Positions 12,214-24,760 of a stretch of DNA of 64,000 nt are shown in pieces. The notes under the pieces are model-generated. The model searched no databases. It was not told the origin of the DNA and was given only the letters and a program-made list of their open reading frames with translations. This DNA comes from Otatea glauca (lineage: Eukaryota; Streptophyta; Magnoliopsida; Poales; Poaceae): the NCBI GenBank assembly GCA_036346275.1, contig CM070728.1, positions 19,802,723-19,866,722 on the forward strand. The letters are read 5' to 3'. A program made the translations under genes and the position numbers. The stretch's first letter is position 1. Each line of letters starts with the position of its first letter.

Positions 12214-13039
12214 GATAAGTGCCCGCCCTTGTTTCCACTGTCTCGAAGGGGGCATATTTACAATTTAGTTTGAATATGGTCAAACTTTAAAAAAAAAACA
12301 AGAAGAAAAAAAACAAAAACAAAAAAACAAAGCTTGGTGTACAATTGGTCTGGCGGGCTTTACTGGTTACCACACTGAGCCCGGGAGAAAAAGTTGCGAC
12401 AGGACGATCCATTGTCCCATGAGATGCACTCCTGATCCTGATATCATGCAATTGTACAATATAGTTTGTCACGTCCAGTTCGAGCAGCTAGAGTACTGAG
12501 AAGCCGTACCATCCATCACCAAGTAACTTCATGTGGTCACAATGTGTCGGCACTCGGCAGGAGGTGTTCGTAGAGTTAGAAATCTTGTATGCCTTCCTTC
12601 GAGTGGCTGGCTTTCTCTCGTGTTGTAGCCTTGTAGGCGTGCCAAAATGGCTGAGTTTTACGATTTGCATGACGTGATTGGAAGAGATATTGTGTGTGTC
12701 AAAGCAGCGAGCATACACGCCGAAAGACTTGAAGATTCCGCCCTTTTGGACGATATCTTCCAATTTCACACTAAAACACGACTGAAACCACTTCCATTAT
12801 TGCTTTGTCTCCATCGAGTGGTAGTGTTCGGCACCGCGACAACTACACGATCGATTCCTCCTTTCGCTGTTGTTTCGCGTGATATCACATGGTGACATAT
12901 ATCATTGTCAATACTTGCATGACTGTTACTGTTGTTCCTGGAAACGAGACATGTGCGTATCTTCTCCTTTCCACGGCGTATCGCGGCCGATCACGATGCT
13001 GCAGAGTTCAGGTCTAACTGCACGCCATGCAGTGTACGG
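12214..13039. other. No gene recognised
   Basis: Holds an A-rich low-complexity run (about 12288-12330) and mixed sequence with overlapping short frames on both strands. I see no domain, RNA gene or terminal repeat. Confidence 0.4.
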
Positions 13040-13047
13040 CTGTACGC

Positions 13048-14022
13048 CACGGAATTTCGATTTCCCGTAAAAATCTGGTTGAAATCGGTAAAAACTGAAT
13101 ACTTTTGAAGTCAAAAATTTAAAAATCAGCTTTCAAAAAGCGGTGAAAAAAAAATCAAAAATCGAGTGATTTTTACCGATTTTTCGATCGGTTTTTCATC
13201 GAAAATCTGCAAAATACAATTTTCATCGATTTTTTAGCACTTTTATTCTATTTTCAATCAGTTTTATTCGATTTTCAGCACACTTAAGGAAATTGTTAAA
13301 AATTCAAGGAAAATTGCAAAAAATCTGAATAAATCCCAATTAATCTATACAACAGCTCAGATAAATTTCATCAATTTCTTAATTCATTTAGTACTTCTGG
13401 GAAATCAAAAACAGTAATTAATGAAAAGAAACAGAGACACTATCAGATTTTTAATAAACATTTACAATCTTGATCATGCTCTAAAATTTTAATGGTTTCA
13501 TAAAGAGTGCCCGAGGATCATTTATTAAAAATTTTAGAAATATTATACTTCATTTAGTAACCCTAGAAAATCAAAAACGGAAGAGCATATACAAAAATAG
13601 TAGCACTGTCAGAATTTCAACAAAATACACAGCTCTGATCATTATCTTAAAATTTTACAGCATCACTAGAATTGCCTCAGGGCCTCACACAAAACTTTTA
13701 GAACTATTATACTTCATTTATTGCCCCTAGAAAATCAAAAACTAAAGAGCATATACAAAGAGAGTATTGTCAGAATTTTTAAAAAATGCATAGGTGTGAT
13801 AATCATTTGAAAATTTTACATCATCATTATCATTGCCTCATGACCTCACATAAAAACTTTAAAACATTTTTAACACATTTTGTAATTTTTTTCAAATTTT
13901 TCAAATTATTAATTTTGAATTTGAATTGAACCAGTTTACCGATCGGTTTTAAATCTCGAGCCGACTCAATACAATCGAAAATTACAATTTTTAAGCGATT
14001 TTCATCGATTTTTGGAACCCTG
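13048..14022. mobile_element. AT-rich hAT-like element, copy A
   Basis: Termini CACGGAATTTCGATTTC and GATTTTTGGAACCCTG, inside flanks CTGTACGC (13040-13047) and GTGTACAC (14023-14030) that match at 6 of 8 positions. The inside is AT rich, non-coding, and built of about 165-bp diverged tandem units: AAATCAAAAAC recurs at 13402, 13568 and 13732. It belongs with copies at 16379, 22253 and 25584. Confidence 0.65.
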
Positions 14023-14165
14023 GTGTACACCATCTGTTCTACGTGAAAATGAATTCGTAAGCATTCAATCAGAAAAGAACGGAAAATGAATCGTAACGCT
14101 CAACCAAGAAGGTTAACAAAAAACTAAGACGAATAATAGATGTTTCATTAAAGTCATGCTATGTA

Positions 14166-14423
14166 CTATATCCGTCCAAGTTTACAAGATGTATTTTTTT
14201 TATATAGATAAAAAAGATATTAAAAATGACTAGATTACTCCTAATTATTATCACTAAACACTATATTTAATACATGTATGTAAAGAATATGAAGTAAAGT
14301 TGGATATTTAGTAGATGTATATAGGGAACATAACACTAATTTTATATTAAAATGTAAAATACATACTATATTTATAAATAAGACAATTAAAAAAATACGT
14401 CTTATAAATTTGGATGGAGAGAG
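14166..14423. mobile_element. Stowaway-like (Tc1/mariner) MITE
   Basis: About 258 bp with ends CTATATCCGTCCAAGTTTAC and TAAATTTGGATGGAGAGAG in inverted orientation and a TA dinucleotide on each side. The interior is AT rich and non-coding. Confidence 0.78.
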
Positions 14424-14650
14424 TATTATGTGGCTTATGATGTCAACATTGAGGGTAATTCTATATTTAAAAAATAGAGAAATAATTTTTGTTTTGGGAT
14501 ACATGTCATTCTACTTCAGGGTGATCTTTTACCATATTTCCTTACATACCCCTCCCTATTAGCTATTTACACTATTATTTACTATCATATACTAAAGTAA
14601 GTCACACTGTTCGAAGAATAATAAGTAATCTAACAAATAAGAGTCATATA

Positions 14651-15272
14651 TGTTGATGTCTAAGACCTAGGGTCTCTTAATTGAGCTTATAAAAATATAA
14701 TTATGGGCTCTTAGTAAACAAGATGAGGAAAACGATATATGGGAATTGCTTCTTTATTAACCATGCGGCTCCACAGAGTATACAGATTACAGAATGATTA
14801 CAGTTATCTATTCTGATTGCGAATGCTAATTGCCAATATCCTTAGCATTACGAATTGGCTCTCTATTTATATCGGTTGAAGAGTTGAAGAGGCGGCAGTT
14901 GATCTCCAAAAAATGTCGTGGAATCGAGGGGTGTCTTCCCGTTAAACAGTGTCTCTCTCCAAGGGGTATCTTTTTCAGGGATAACTTCTAGGTAGTTGTG
15001 CGCATATATCAGATAGTTATCCGCACGGAGACATGTGCAGAGATAACCATTTGTCCATGACTAGTTCTCTGATCGAGATGACTATTTCACTGGTCGAGTA
15101 CGATCAAGTAAAACAATGATATGGACTATTTTGACTGGACTAGTCGGAGGCTTGACCATTCAAATAAACAGATGCTTCATTCTAAATTATGGAATTTTGT
15201 GGACCCATTTATAGAGTATAGCTTTTATGCATTAAGGGCCCAAATGGAAGATAGGCTTTCTAATCCTCGTCA
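14651..15272 (-). repeat. Solo LTR, same family as 2892-3474
   Basis: Starts TGTTGATGTCTAAGACC, ends AATCCTCGTCA, 622 bp, flanked by ATATA (14646-14650) and ATACA (15273-15277), one mismatch. A TATA box reads TATAAATAG on the minus strand near 14864. No PBS or internal sequence adjoins, so it is a solo LTR left by recombination. Confidence 0.82.
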
Positions 15273-15512
15273 ATACAGACTTTACACTTCCTACGTTCCT
15301 GAATAGATGTCATTCTAAGTTCTTGTATTTTCGTCAAAACACATCTACAAATGATAGCATTACTCATCTTCATTATATTTTTGGATAGTGTATCTTACTC
15401 TAGTCCAACATGTGTCTTACCAAAACACATACAAATGATATGGGAAATAGCTAAAGTGGAAGGGTATAAAAAGAAAAATAGTAAAAAGTCACATTGAAAT
15501 TGTAAAATGATA

Positions 15513-15766
15513 CTCCCTCCGGTCTCAAATAGTTGTCGTTTTGAACATCGACACAGTCTCCAAAACACAGTTTTGACGACAGATTTCTATTATAATATAT
15601 TTTATAAAACTCAATAAAACTATAATTACTATGAAAGTAATTTTCGAGACAAATCTACAAAATTATTTTTATGTATCTAATTTAAATATTTAAAAAGATA
15701 TTGTTAGTCAAAGTTTCGAAAGTTTACCCCTATGTCTAAAACGATAACAATACGTGACTAGAGGGG
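15513..15766. mobile_element. Degenerate Stowaway-like MITE
   Basis: Starts CTCCCTCCGGTCTCAAATAG after a TA and ends ACGTGACTAGAGGGG before TTA; the left end is the CTCCCTCCG hallmark of grass Stowaway elements. The right end is mutated. Confidence 0.65.
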
Positions 15767-16102
15767 TTATATTTTTAGAACAGATTTAAAGCTAGAATGA
15801 CATGTATACGAGAAGAGGAGAACATATGTGTGTCGGTGAAAATACAATATCTAGAAACTGAGGAAGTATATGCATAGAAAAGCGTAGAACAAGAAATAGT
15901 AAACATATCACAACATGGTTTTAAAAAACACTCGAGGGATTGGAGTAAAATTTTGTCCATACAAACTGTACACAAACTTTTTGCCTGATTGTGGGGCTAT
16001 ATACATTATTAAACACACTCCGATCCCCACAGCTAGCTTTTACTTTTAGGATTGACATGCCCAGCACAGCACAGCACAGCCGCTGTGCAGCAGAATTACT
16101 AA

Positions 16103-16330
16103 GAGTGTATTTGGTTACTTATATGGTATATGTATGAGATGATTCAAGAAAAAAGTTATCAATGTGTTTGGTTGTTTGAATGGAATCATCTTATCCTGGA
16201 TGGTGGGATACAAATTTGAGGAATATTCTCTATAGATGCTGAACCATTTCATTCACTCAAAACAATGGAACCAAATGGTACAGGATCATCCCATCCAATT
16301 CAACCTCATCCCACCAACTAAACACACCCT
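16103..16330. mobile_element. Tourist-like (PIF/Harbinger) MITE
   Basis: Starts GAGTGTATTTGGTTAC and ends AACTAAACACACCC, an inverted pair, flanked by TAA on both sides (16100-16102, 16331-16333). 228 bp, non-coding. Confidence 0.78.
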
Positions 16331-16378
16331 AAATTGGCCTTCAAAACCGAGGAGGACCAAGCTTTCCCTGTCTGTCCC

Positions 16379-19150
16379 GAGGTTTCAAAAACCGGTCAGA
16401 TTTCGAAAATCTCATCTGAAGGTAAAAAAATACGACAAAAAATTCAAAATAATATAGTAATCTCGGAAATTTTGGCAAAATTTTGCCAAACCTCACCGAA
16501 ATCTCGGGTATTAAGACCGGAATTTGTGTTTTGAGGGCCGGATTTGACCGGAATTGCTCCAAAAACCCTTAAGAAAGTCATATTCCATGAAAATTTGTTG
16601 AAAACCAGAATTTTTGAGACATTTTATAATTTCGGTACAAACACTATAAGATTTTTATAAAATTGTAAAAGCTTGATAATACTATATCTAGATGTCTAGG
16701 ATCATAAAGAATTTTTTTAAAATAATTGAACTTCATTTGTTATCTTTAAAAAGACAAAAACTGAATGAAAAAAATAAGATAGTAACAGTGTCAAAATTTT
16801 ATAAATTTTCTTGAGTTTTACCGTGACCTAAAATTTTTAGGAGAGCTTAAGAATTTTCTCAGAACCCTTCTGTAAAAGTTTCAAAAAATTTAAAATTGTT
16901 TAGGTAGATCAACCAAAAATTATAATATGTACACGCATGTGCTTTAAAGTTCGAACACTCTAAGTAACATTGTCACAATTTTTGAAAATTCTTTAAGTTT
17001 GATCATCATTTAAAAAATTTATGGGAACATTAGGGATGCTTCAATATTATCCACAAAAAATTTCAAAAATTTTGCATGCTTACAACAATGCCAAAAAAAA
17101 CTTGCAAGAAAAAATATTGTGGTTGTGACTCAAACTGTTTGCAAGCCTTGCACTTTACCAACTAAACTAGAGCAACTATTGAGTATTTGTACTCAGGAGT
17201 TAATTGCTTTATGTATGTCAGCCACACTGTTTTTAACGGAGAATCAATCATTCACTCCATCGATTCACAAACAGTCACTTTCCTCTCTGCACACAAAGGA
17301 CTCCATACTCGAGCTCTACCTTTCTTTCGTAAAGCCCTCTGGCCAAATCTGGACTTCTCCGGTCCAGAAGTGCTGCAATCTCGGCGCTATACACCGAGAT
17401 TTCGGCACATTTAGTCGAGATTTCTTTCTTCCGCCCGAGATTTTCGCCAAAAGCATGTACCGAGATTTCGGTTTCTTGTAGCAAAATTCCGTGAAATTTG
17501 TTCGAAAACATATTCTTAATGTTCTTCAATACTTACGTGACACATACACAATTGTTAGTAACATGTTGCAAGAAAAGGTGAAGAATTTATATTATTTCTC
17601 ATAAGATATGCAAAATTAAAATACTAACAAATATTATACATCGCAAAAACACATCATCTTGCACAAGACTAGCGTCGCCAATCACAGACAGAGTTGTGAC
17701 GGATCGAGCATGTCTTGACTGTTTGACTACACTAATAATCACTACACCGATCCGTACACACAACATACATATGTCAGGGACTTTTACCAGTCAAAGAATC
17801 ATACCAACTAGATGGCTCATTATGAATATTAGAAGTCTGCCCGGCTAGCACGTGACATAAGCTAGGAAGAGTACAAGCAACAACACAAGGGAAAGTATCA
17901 TGAGATCATTGTCGATAACGAGGAGGTGGAGTTTGCACCACACGCGTACTACCCACTCGTAGGTACGTAAACGCATTGTTGTCCATGCTTTGTATGATCA
18001 TACTCCTTTAATTATGCATCTTCTTGCAATACATGTTTATACTAAATACTCATTCTTCAATTATACCTCTTGCAGGTGGCTTTGGCTAAGCGTTGCGTTT
18101 TGGCGTTATCCATGCTTTCACAGGTTGTTCTCACATTTATTAACCACCGTTGCATGGTCATATATGCGGTGAATATGGTCATATTTGTGGTGTACATGTG
18201 ATAAATTATCATATGTATTAATTTTATTTCATGCCTATCATTTATGATGCCAATATATATATTGATTGTTTTCGATTGTAACCTTAAAAATCTGAATATT
18301 AGTCGACATGTTGTCGAAATTTTTAACTTTACACTACCCTTATAAGAATTTTACAAATTTACTGGAGTGTGATCATGATCCAAAATTTTTGTGATAGCTC
18401 AAGAATTTCCTTAGCACCCATTTCTAAAAGTTTCAAAAATTCTAAAACTATTTTAGTTCCTCAACCAAATCTATGTATTGACCATCAGGCTTTTATCAGG
18501 TTGCAGCACTGCAAGATTTTTTTTAAAATTTTTGAAGTTTGACCATCATCTAATGGAAACATTGATGATACATCAAGACCATCTATAAAAATTTTCAAAC
18601 TTGATTTGAACTATTTTTTTATTCAGTTGAAATTTGCTAGTAAGGTTTTTATCAGGACAGTAGCACTATATAAATTTTTAAAAATTCCTGAAGCTTTATC
18701 ATCATCTAAAAATTTTATGGAAATATTATTGCTACATGAGGACCATCCTTAAAATTTTCCAAAATTTTACAACATGGTTTGTTCCATTTTTCTTTCGGTT
18801 CAAATTTGGTGGTGAGCGTTTTATCAGGACAGTAGCACTCTTCGTATTTTTAAAAAAAAATCATCAGGTTTGATAATTATCTGAAATTCTTATGAGAATA
18901 TTTTTGATGTGTCGGAACCATCCATAAAAAAATTCAAAATATTTTGGCTTTGTTTAATTCTTTTTCGCTTGGTTCAATTTCACCAAAATCTCGGCAAATA
19001 TCGTTGAGATTTCAGCAATTCTAGACGAAATTTCGGTGAAAAAAAAACCAGATTTGAATTTTTGTTTTTGTATTTTGTCCGAAATTTATCCGAAATTTTA
19101 GATTTCGGCCACCTCCGAGATGTCAACTGAAAACGAGATTTGAAAACTTG
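16379..19150. mobile_element. AT-rich hAT-like element, copy B (2.77 kb)
   Basis: Largest copy of the family. Termini CGAGGTTTCAAAAACCGG and GAGATTTGAAAACTTG, flanks GTCTGTCC (16371-16378) and GTCTGTAC (19151-19158), 7 of 8 matching. Inside are AT-rich diverged tandem units with TTTTATCAGG recurring near 18491, 18647 and 18819 (156 and 172 bp apart). A less AT-rich insert at about 17120-18180 differs from the other copies and may be captured sequence or a transposase remnant; the frame GKYHEIIVDNEEVEFAPHAY near 17890-17945 ends at a GT donor-like site. No transposase domain was recognised. Confidence 0.7.
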
Positions 19151-19274
19151 GTCTGTACCTCTGCCACACCGTTTTTATTTTTAGTATCCAGCATGTAACG
19201 TTGCAAATCTAACATTCTTCTCTATCGCAGAAATATCGACCGACAAATATGTGTTGTCTATTGTGCTACCCTAC

Positions 19275-20189
19275 TGACGAATACTCGTACCAGGGGTACC
19301 CCAGCGGCCCAAGATGGCAAGCGAGCCGCGTTGAGCCCAACTCCGACCAAGGGACCTGCGGGGCCGCGAAAGGACGCTCGTCCCCGACCAGAGCGGGGCG
19401 AGCAATCCCGGCCAAGTGGGACGCCGACCCTCGTCACAGGTGGGGCTCTCCTGAGACCCGACCAAGCTAAGGCGACTACCCCAAGAGCCATGCGTCAGGC
19501 CTCCGTCGACTGTTGGCCACGTGCCCCATGGACAGGATCGTTCGAAGTGACCGTACGGGGCAGGTGGCCCCTTCCCAAGGCAGTACGAGGGTTGCCCAAG
19601 TCAAAACTCTAGTCTCATCGCCCAACCACACGAAGCATGGGGACGCGCTCTCTCCCGAGGTAGCGCCAGAGCTACGCTTCGCAACATCAGCACCTGTCAG
19701 GTTTCCAGAGGGCAGGTGCGCTGTTTCACAAGGAAACGGCGAACTGCTCTGCTCAGCAAGCCTACCAAACCCGGTGTGGACGAGGCTGGACGGCGACCAA
19801 TCACCAAGGCAAAGGACTAGGGCTCCTAGTCTAGTTTTCTCATTCCTTCCTTCCTTCTCCCAATTCTCGATGTAACCTGCCCCTTCCGCCTATATAAGGG
19901 GGGGCAGGGTCCTCTGAGGGGGGGAGAGAGGAGACAAAACGGATTGAGCGGATAGACACACGCACACACTCGGGACAACAAGAAACACTCTTGTGCTCAA
20001 ACCCTCGCTTGTAATCGCTGTGCAGCCTCCTGCACCAAAAGCAATACAACATCGTCACACGAACTGGAGTAGGGACATTCGGCCCGAACCAGTATACATC
20101 TTGGACTTTTGAGTCTAACCATTCAGAGAGAGGGAACGCGTGACCCCTTAGACTTACAAATTTATTTACCGGTGCTCGAAACGTCAACA
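19275..20189 (+). repeat. Solo LTR of a Tat-lineage gypsy element
   Basis: Starts TGACGAATACTCGTACCAGG and ends GTGCTCGAAACGTCAACA; the reverse complement of the LTRs at 43567-44398 and 55076-55936 has the same start and end, so it is the same family. It is flanked by a perfect CCTAC duplication (19270-19274, 20190-20194). A TATA box TATATAAGG sits at 19891. 915 bp with no internal region. Confidence 0.9.
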
Positions 20190-20194
20190 CCTAC

Positions 20195-22244
20195 TATAGC
20201 AGATCATCGGGACTATACCCACCATTACATACGAGCTACCGTGGTACCAAACCTAGCAACACAGGATACCGCGGTGCTCGAGCTTGGTAAGAAACTGCGG
20301 CGGTAAGAAATTATAGTAAACGATACATATGGTCTGTTGTTATTTTGAGACTGATAAATAAACTAAATTTATAATTTTATCTAGCAGGAGCTAAATTTTT
20401 TTGAAAAATGTACAACACGGTCAAATATACCGAGGCTTTGAACGGCCGAGTCGAGTCCGATCTGATGGATGCAACGGAGAGCGAATCGCGCCCAAAAGAT
20501 CTTCCCAATAAAAGCAACTGCGATGGGACCGCCCATGCGCCACCGCTCGCGGCTGGCGAGAGGCGGAGAGGAGACAGCTCCCGCTCGGCCGCTCCTGTCC
20601 TGTGCTACTGTGCATATCAGCTCGCCAGACCAGGCCAAGGCAGCGACGGGCGCCAGCATCACACGGCATGCAGCAACAGTGGCAGGAGCGAGCCGCGCGG
20701 TCAGCTCGAACAGACGCCCACCCACTCACCCGGCCGGCCTCTCTACTGTCACTTCGCCCTGCGCGCGCCGTCCGCGGCCGTCCGATGGCACCACCAGCCG
20801 ACGGGGCCGGATGCGCTCTGCCCGGCAGTGGGGCCCGCGCACCGTAGGGCAGCGAGCCTCGATGCCCGTTCCCTCATGCGTCACCTGTGCTCCCTACCAC
20901 TCGTAGCTATGGGCCCGTGGGTTATTGCGATGTTCAATCTAGGAATGACCTCATTCCGGGTAGGGGTGTAGAATTTGCAGGGCCAAATCTAAATGCCGCA
21001 CCGTTATCCGGCAGAAATTGTATTTTCCGCTATATCCATTTCGCACCATCGGTGAATTCTGCGTCGCCGCCGATGTCCCACGGCGCTGTTTCATAATAAA
21101 TAAAATTCCCACGCACCCAAGGAAGCAAATAAAAATTCTATGCTACAGTACCTAGTAAGTAAAGAGGCCAGATATGGTATTCATTCGCGAGAACCCTTTA
21201 TCTCCCCGGGTCTCTTGTCTACGTCCTTGTCCGTCTAAGTGTCTAATCGATCGGCATGAGGGTTTTGATCGCTGCATGACTTCAATAATTGGCGTTACCC
21301 CCACCGGCGTTGCAAGCCTGACGCAGCCGTGGGTCCATACTTGGCCGGCCCGGCCCCGCTCTTTATTGCACTGTTCAGTGTTCATATGTTTGTTGGGCGT
21401 GGGCAGCGGTGGAATTGCTTGATTTGGGTTTTGCTAGCCAGCTAGGTGAAATGTGTCCATTATATTCATACCAGCAATACGTCTCTTTCATGTAGTGACT
21501 AATATTCCAATGAAGTAGAAGTGAGGACTTCTTCATCGGAGTGCCCGTAAGCAAGGGTGTAAGTGTGTAACACTTCAAACTCTGTAAAGTAAAGCTCATC
21601 CCGTAGTATTTTTGTTGAGCGGTGCTTTTAACCCTTCACGGCATCCACAGTGCTCCGACTTATATCTAAATCCATGACAAGTCAACTTTTCGTAGGGAGG
21701 TAGAGGAAGAGGGTGAGGAGAGAGAAGAAAGCTATGGGACTATGGTTGATGACCAAAATAAGTCAAATCAAAATTTTGGTATAGTTAAAATCTGGACAAA
21801 GATAAATATTGGCGAAACAAGCTTTTATTTGAATGTGTCCAAGCCAAATTGCAATGTTACCAAAATTTTAGTAAGCGATTTTCTCACTCTCAGATTGCCC
21901 ACATATGACAGTGAATTTCATTGGCGCTACCAAATTGTTGTGTGCTACGAATAGTAGCATACCAAACAACAATCAATTTTTATTGATGTTACCGATATTT
22001 AGTTTATGAGATATACCTTCTATCAGAGGACCAAGAATTTAAACAGAAGCAAAAACTGCATAGAGATGCTTATATGTTTTTTTAAGTTGCATAAATATTA
22101 AAGCATGAACAAAGGGTATATGTTGATTACTTACACCTTTGCTTGCTTCAAAATTTATGCAACTTGTATTGGGTAGGAAAGCATATAAGCACTACTCGAA
22201 ACTGCGATAGGGGAAGAATCTGTATCTGTAATCTGTGTTTTGTT
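20195..22244. other. No gene recognised; GC-rich patch and low-copy-like sequence
   Basis: The stretch 20500-20930 is GC rich with frames open on both strands, none showing a known domain. The overlap of frames on both strands is what high GC content produces, so I do not call a gene. The remainder is AT rich. Confidence 0.4.
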
Positions 22245-22490
22245 TGCCATACCAACGTTTCAAATTTCGTTTTCGGATCACATCTCAAAGGCGGCCGAAA
22301 TAAAAAATTTCTGCGTTTTGTTTGCCATACCTAGGTTTCAAATTTCGTTTTCGGATCACATCTCGAACACGGACAAAATCAGAAATTTCAGTGAGATTTC
22401 AGAATTTCGGCCAAAATTCAAAAAGCAAATATGATATCCGGTGAATTTGGAACCAAAATTTCTGCAAAATAACTGAAATTTGTGATTTTC

Positions 22491-22567
22491 AATATACATA
22501 TACATATATACACACATATACATATATACACATGTATGTATACATATATATACACATATATATATAG
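22491..22567. repeat. AT/TACA microsatellite
   Basis: Alternating TATACA and CATATA repeats inside hAT-like copy C; probably replication slippage. Confidence 0.75.
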
Positions 22568-22925
22568 GTAACATATCAAGTGAAAACCCTCTTAATTATC
22601 GTGAAAACTCAGTGAAACCCACGTATACAAGTTTTAAAAAATTCTCAAAAAAAAATACCATAGGAAGGGAATGAGAGCTTCTACAATTCTGTACAATATA
22701 AAGACCAAACTCAATCACATTTGAATGTAGCGGGGGTAGAGGAGGCGATCGGGTAGAGGAGGAGCGGGGAGGAGGCAGCGGAGTAGGCTTAATACGGTTG
22801 TACAAAGATGAAGTCTGGTCCAATTTCATTTCATCTCGGTCCAAATCCTCGAAATTTTGGCCGAAATCCCCGAGATTTCGCCAAAATTTGACTGAAATCA
22901 CTGTAGCAACCCTAATTTTTAAATT

Positions 22926-23556
22926 GAGCAAATTTCACAAAACTACGGGTTTCTTGTACAAAATATCAGAAAACTACAAATTTTAGCTTGTATTTCACAA
23001 AACTACAGATTTTAGAAGAACTTGTTTCACAAAACCACATGTTTCTTATACAAATTATCATAAAACTACAGATTTTAACTTCTATTTCACAAAACTACAG
23101 ATTTATAAAAACTTATATCATGAAACTACAGGATTTAGAAGAACTTATATCATAAAACTATAAATTTTAGAAGAAATTTTTATTCTAAAAACTACAGGTT
23201 TTAGAATTGGTCGTTTCTTGTAACGGGTCTGACAGTGTGGGCCCACATAGCGGTCTCATGCGCCCTCATTTCCCGTTTCACTCACGCATTAGGCTGTCAT
23301 GTGGGGCTAGACTGTCAGACCCGTTACAAGAAACGATTAATTCTAAAACCTGTAGTTTTATGATATAAGTTATCCTAAAATTTGTAATTTTATGAAATAG
23401 AAGGTAAAATCAGTAGTTTACTAATAGTTTGTACAGGAAACATGTAGTTTTGTGAAACAAGTTTTCTAAAATCAGTAGTTTTGTGAAATATAAGCTAAAA
23501 TCTTTAGTTTTCTGATAGTTTGTACAAAAAAACCTGTAGTTTTGTGAAATTTACTC
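22926..23556. mobile_element. Foldback MITE with tandem-repeat arms (631 bp)
   Basis: Starts GAGCAAATTTCACAAAACTA and ends GTAGTTTTGTGAAATTTACTC. Each arm is about 250-300 bp and is made of 30-40 bp units of the TTTCACAAAACTACAG(ATTTTAG) type. The centre holds a further inverted pair, TTTCTTGTAACGGGTCTGAC and GTCAGACCCGTTACAAG. Flanks TTTTAAATT (22917-22925) and TTTCAAATT (23557-23565) match at 8 of 9, the duplication length of Mutator-like elements. Confidence 0.82.
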
Positions 23557-23655
23557 TTTCAAATTTCTTTATTTCTCGAGGATTTTGAATCTCGTCACCG
23601 ACCGAAATCCGAGATTTCGCAAAATTTTCGCAAAATTATGAGCCTTGTGCCATAC

Positions 23656-24195
23656 CTTCTCCAACCGGCATCCCACTTGGATCTTCTACACCCAAAATGA
23701 ATCCACTGCTAGCAAGCAGATATAAGGAGCTGCACGCCCCCACTTGTTGGAGTTGAGCGCATGCCACCGCGACAGACACTCCGGGGCTGTTTTGGTTTGC
23801 TGCCCCTGCAAACCAAACCAAATATTGGTAACACGAACGGAAACTAGTTGCTGTTTGATCTGCTACTAAAATTAGGTAACACCTACAAAATTTTGGTAAC
23901 GCAATGAAGTCCAATGTCTCACAGGAAATCCAAGGGCGAAGAAGTCACTCATCAAAATTTTGGAAACGCCAAAATTTGGCTTGGCCGCGATCAAACATCA
24001 CTCCTTTTACCAAATATCTAGCTTTGGCTGGATTTTGACTATGCCAAGATTTTAGTTTAGCTCATTTTGGTCACCAACCAATCTCACTTGAGCCTCTGTG
24101 CTCGCTCCCATCGTTGGAGGGAAACAGCGAGGTGGCGTCCAATTGTAGTCTGCTGCTTCATTTTTTTTAAGAGAGTGGCCGCTAGCGATTAGAAT
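23656..24195. other. No gene recognised; possible decayed MITE
   Basis: Contains repeated ATTTTGGTAAC and GTTTGGTTTGC patterns near 23790-24060 that resemble MITE remnants, but no TSD or clean termini are seen. Confidence 0.35.
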
Positions 24196-24629
24196 TTGCG
24201 AGTATGCCCCCAGTACAGTGCAAATTCAGTGGACCGAAAGTATGGTTTTTTTTTACAGCCAGCCCTATTCGCTGGAATTTTTTTTGTAATTTATTTCCAC
24301 CGGATTGGAAATGCTGAAAAATATTTTACTATTTTTATTCTTTTCTGTGGGTTGGGAGCGCTGAATAATTTATTTTTAAATTTTTTTCCGCGAGTGAAAA
24401 ATCCAATATTTCCAGCGGCTGGCTACCGCTTGATTCAGCGCAGTTCCAGCGGTAGCAGACCGCTGGAATGGCCAGCGGTTTATTTACTTTATTGCCCTTT
24501 GAACTGTTTTTGCCAACGTTTTTTTCACGAAAATAACCGGTCTCGCGACGAAATTGCAGGAAGAGAAAACAACAGACAATTTTGTTTTGTTCGGCCGAGA
24601 ATTTTTTTCATTCATTTGAAGCGGCGTGC

Positions 24630-24760
24630 GAGTTATATGAACATGCATGAATGCAGTAACGAGAGCTTGGTCGTTTTCTTAATTCTCAGTGCATGCATGC
24701 ACCAACAAGAGCTCAGTCGTTTTCGTAATTCGCACTCGCATGCATGCACTAACGAGGGAA
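24630..24760. repeat. Two-copy repeat with CATGCATG motifs
   Basis: AACGAGAGCTTGGTCGTTTTC and a second copy with ACAAGAGCTCAGTCGTTTTC lie about 61 bp apart, each next to GCATGCATGCA. CATGCATG is the plant RY element core, but a functional role here is untested. Confidence 0.55.

Larger units (their letters stand above)
22253..23647. mobile_element. AT-rich hAT-like element, copy C, with duplicated left end
   Basis: Ends in GAGCCTTG at 23647 followed by TGCCATAC (23648-23655). The same TGCCATAC precedes two copies of the left end: CAACGTTTCAAATTTCG at 22253 and CTAGGTTTCAAATTTCG at 22331, 78 bp apart. The 8-bp duplication is perfect at all three sites. A foldback MITE (22926-23556) is inserted inside and a TATACA-type microsatellite sits near 22491-22567. 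Confidence 0.75.

Noticed and set aside
20408..20971. 187-residue plus-strand open frame
   Set aside because: GC-rich region open in several frames on both strands; no domain, no upstream TATA or splice evidence.
23780..24060. MITE with GGCTGTTTTGGTTTGC end
   Set aside because: The other terminus and target duplication could not be found.
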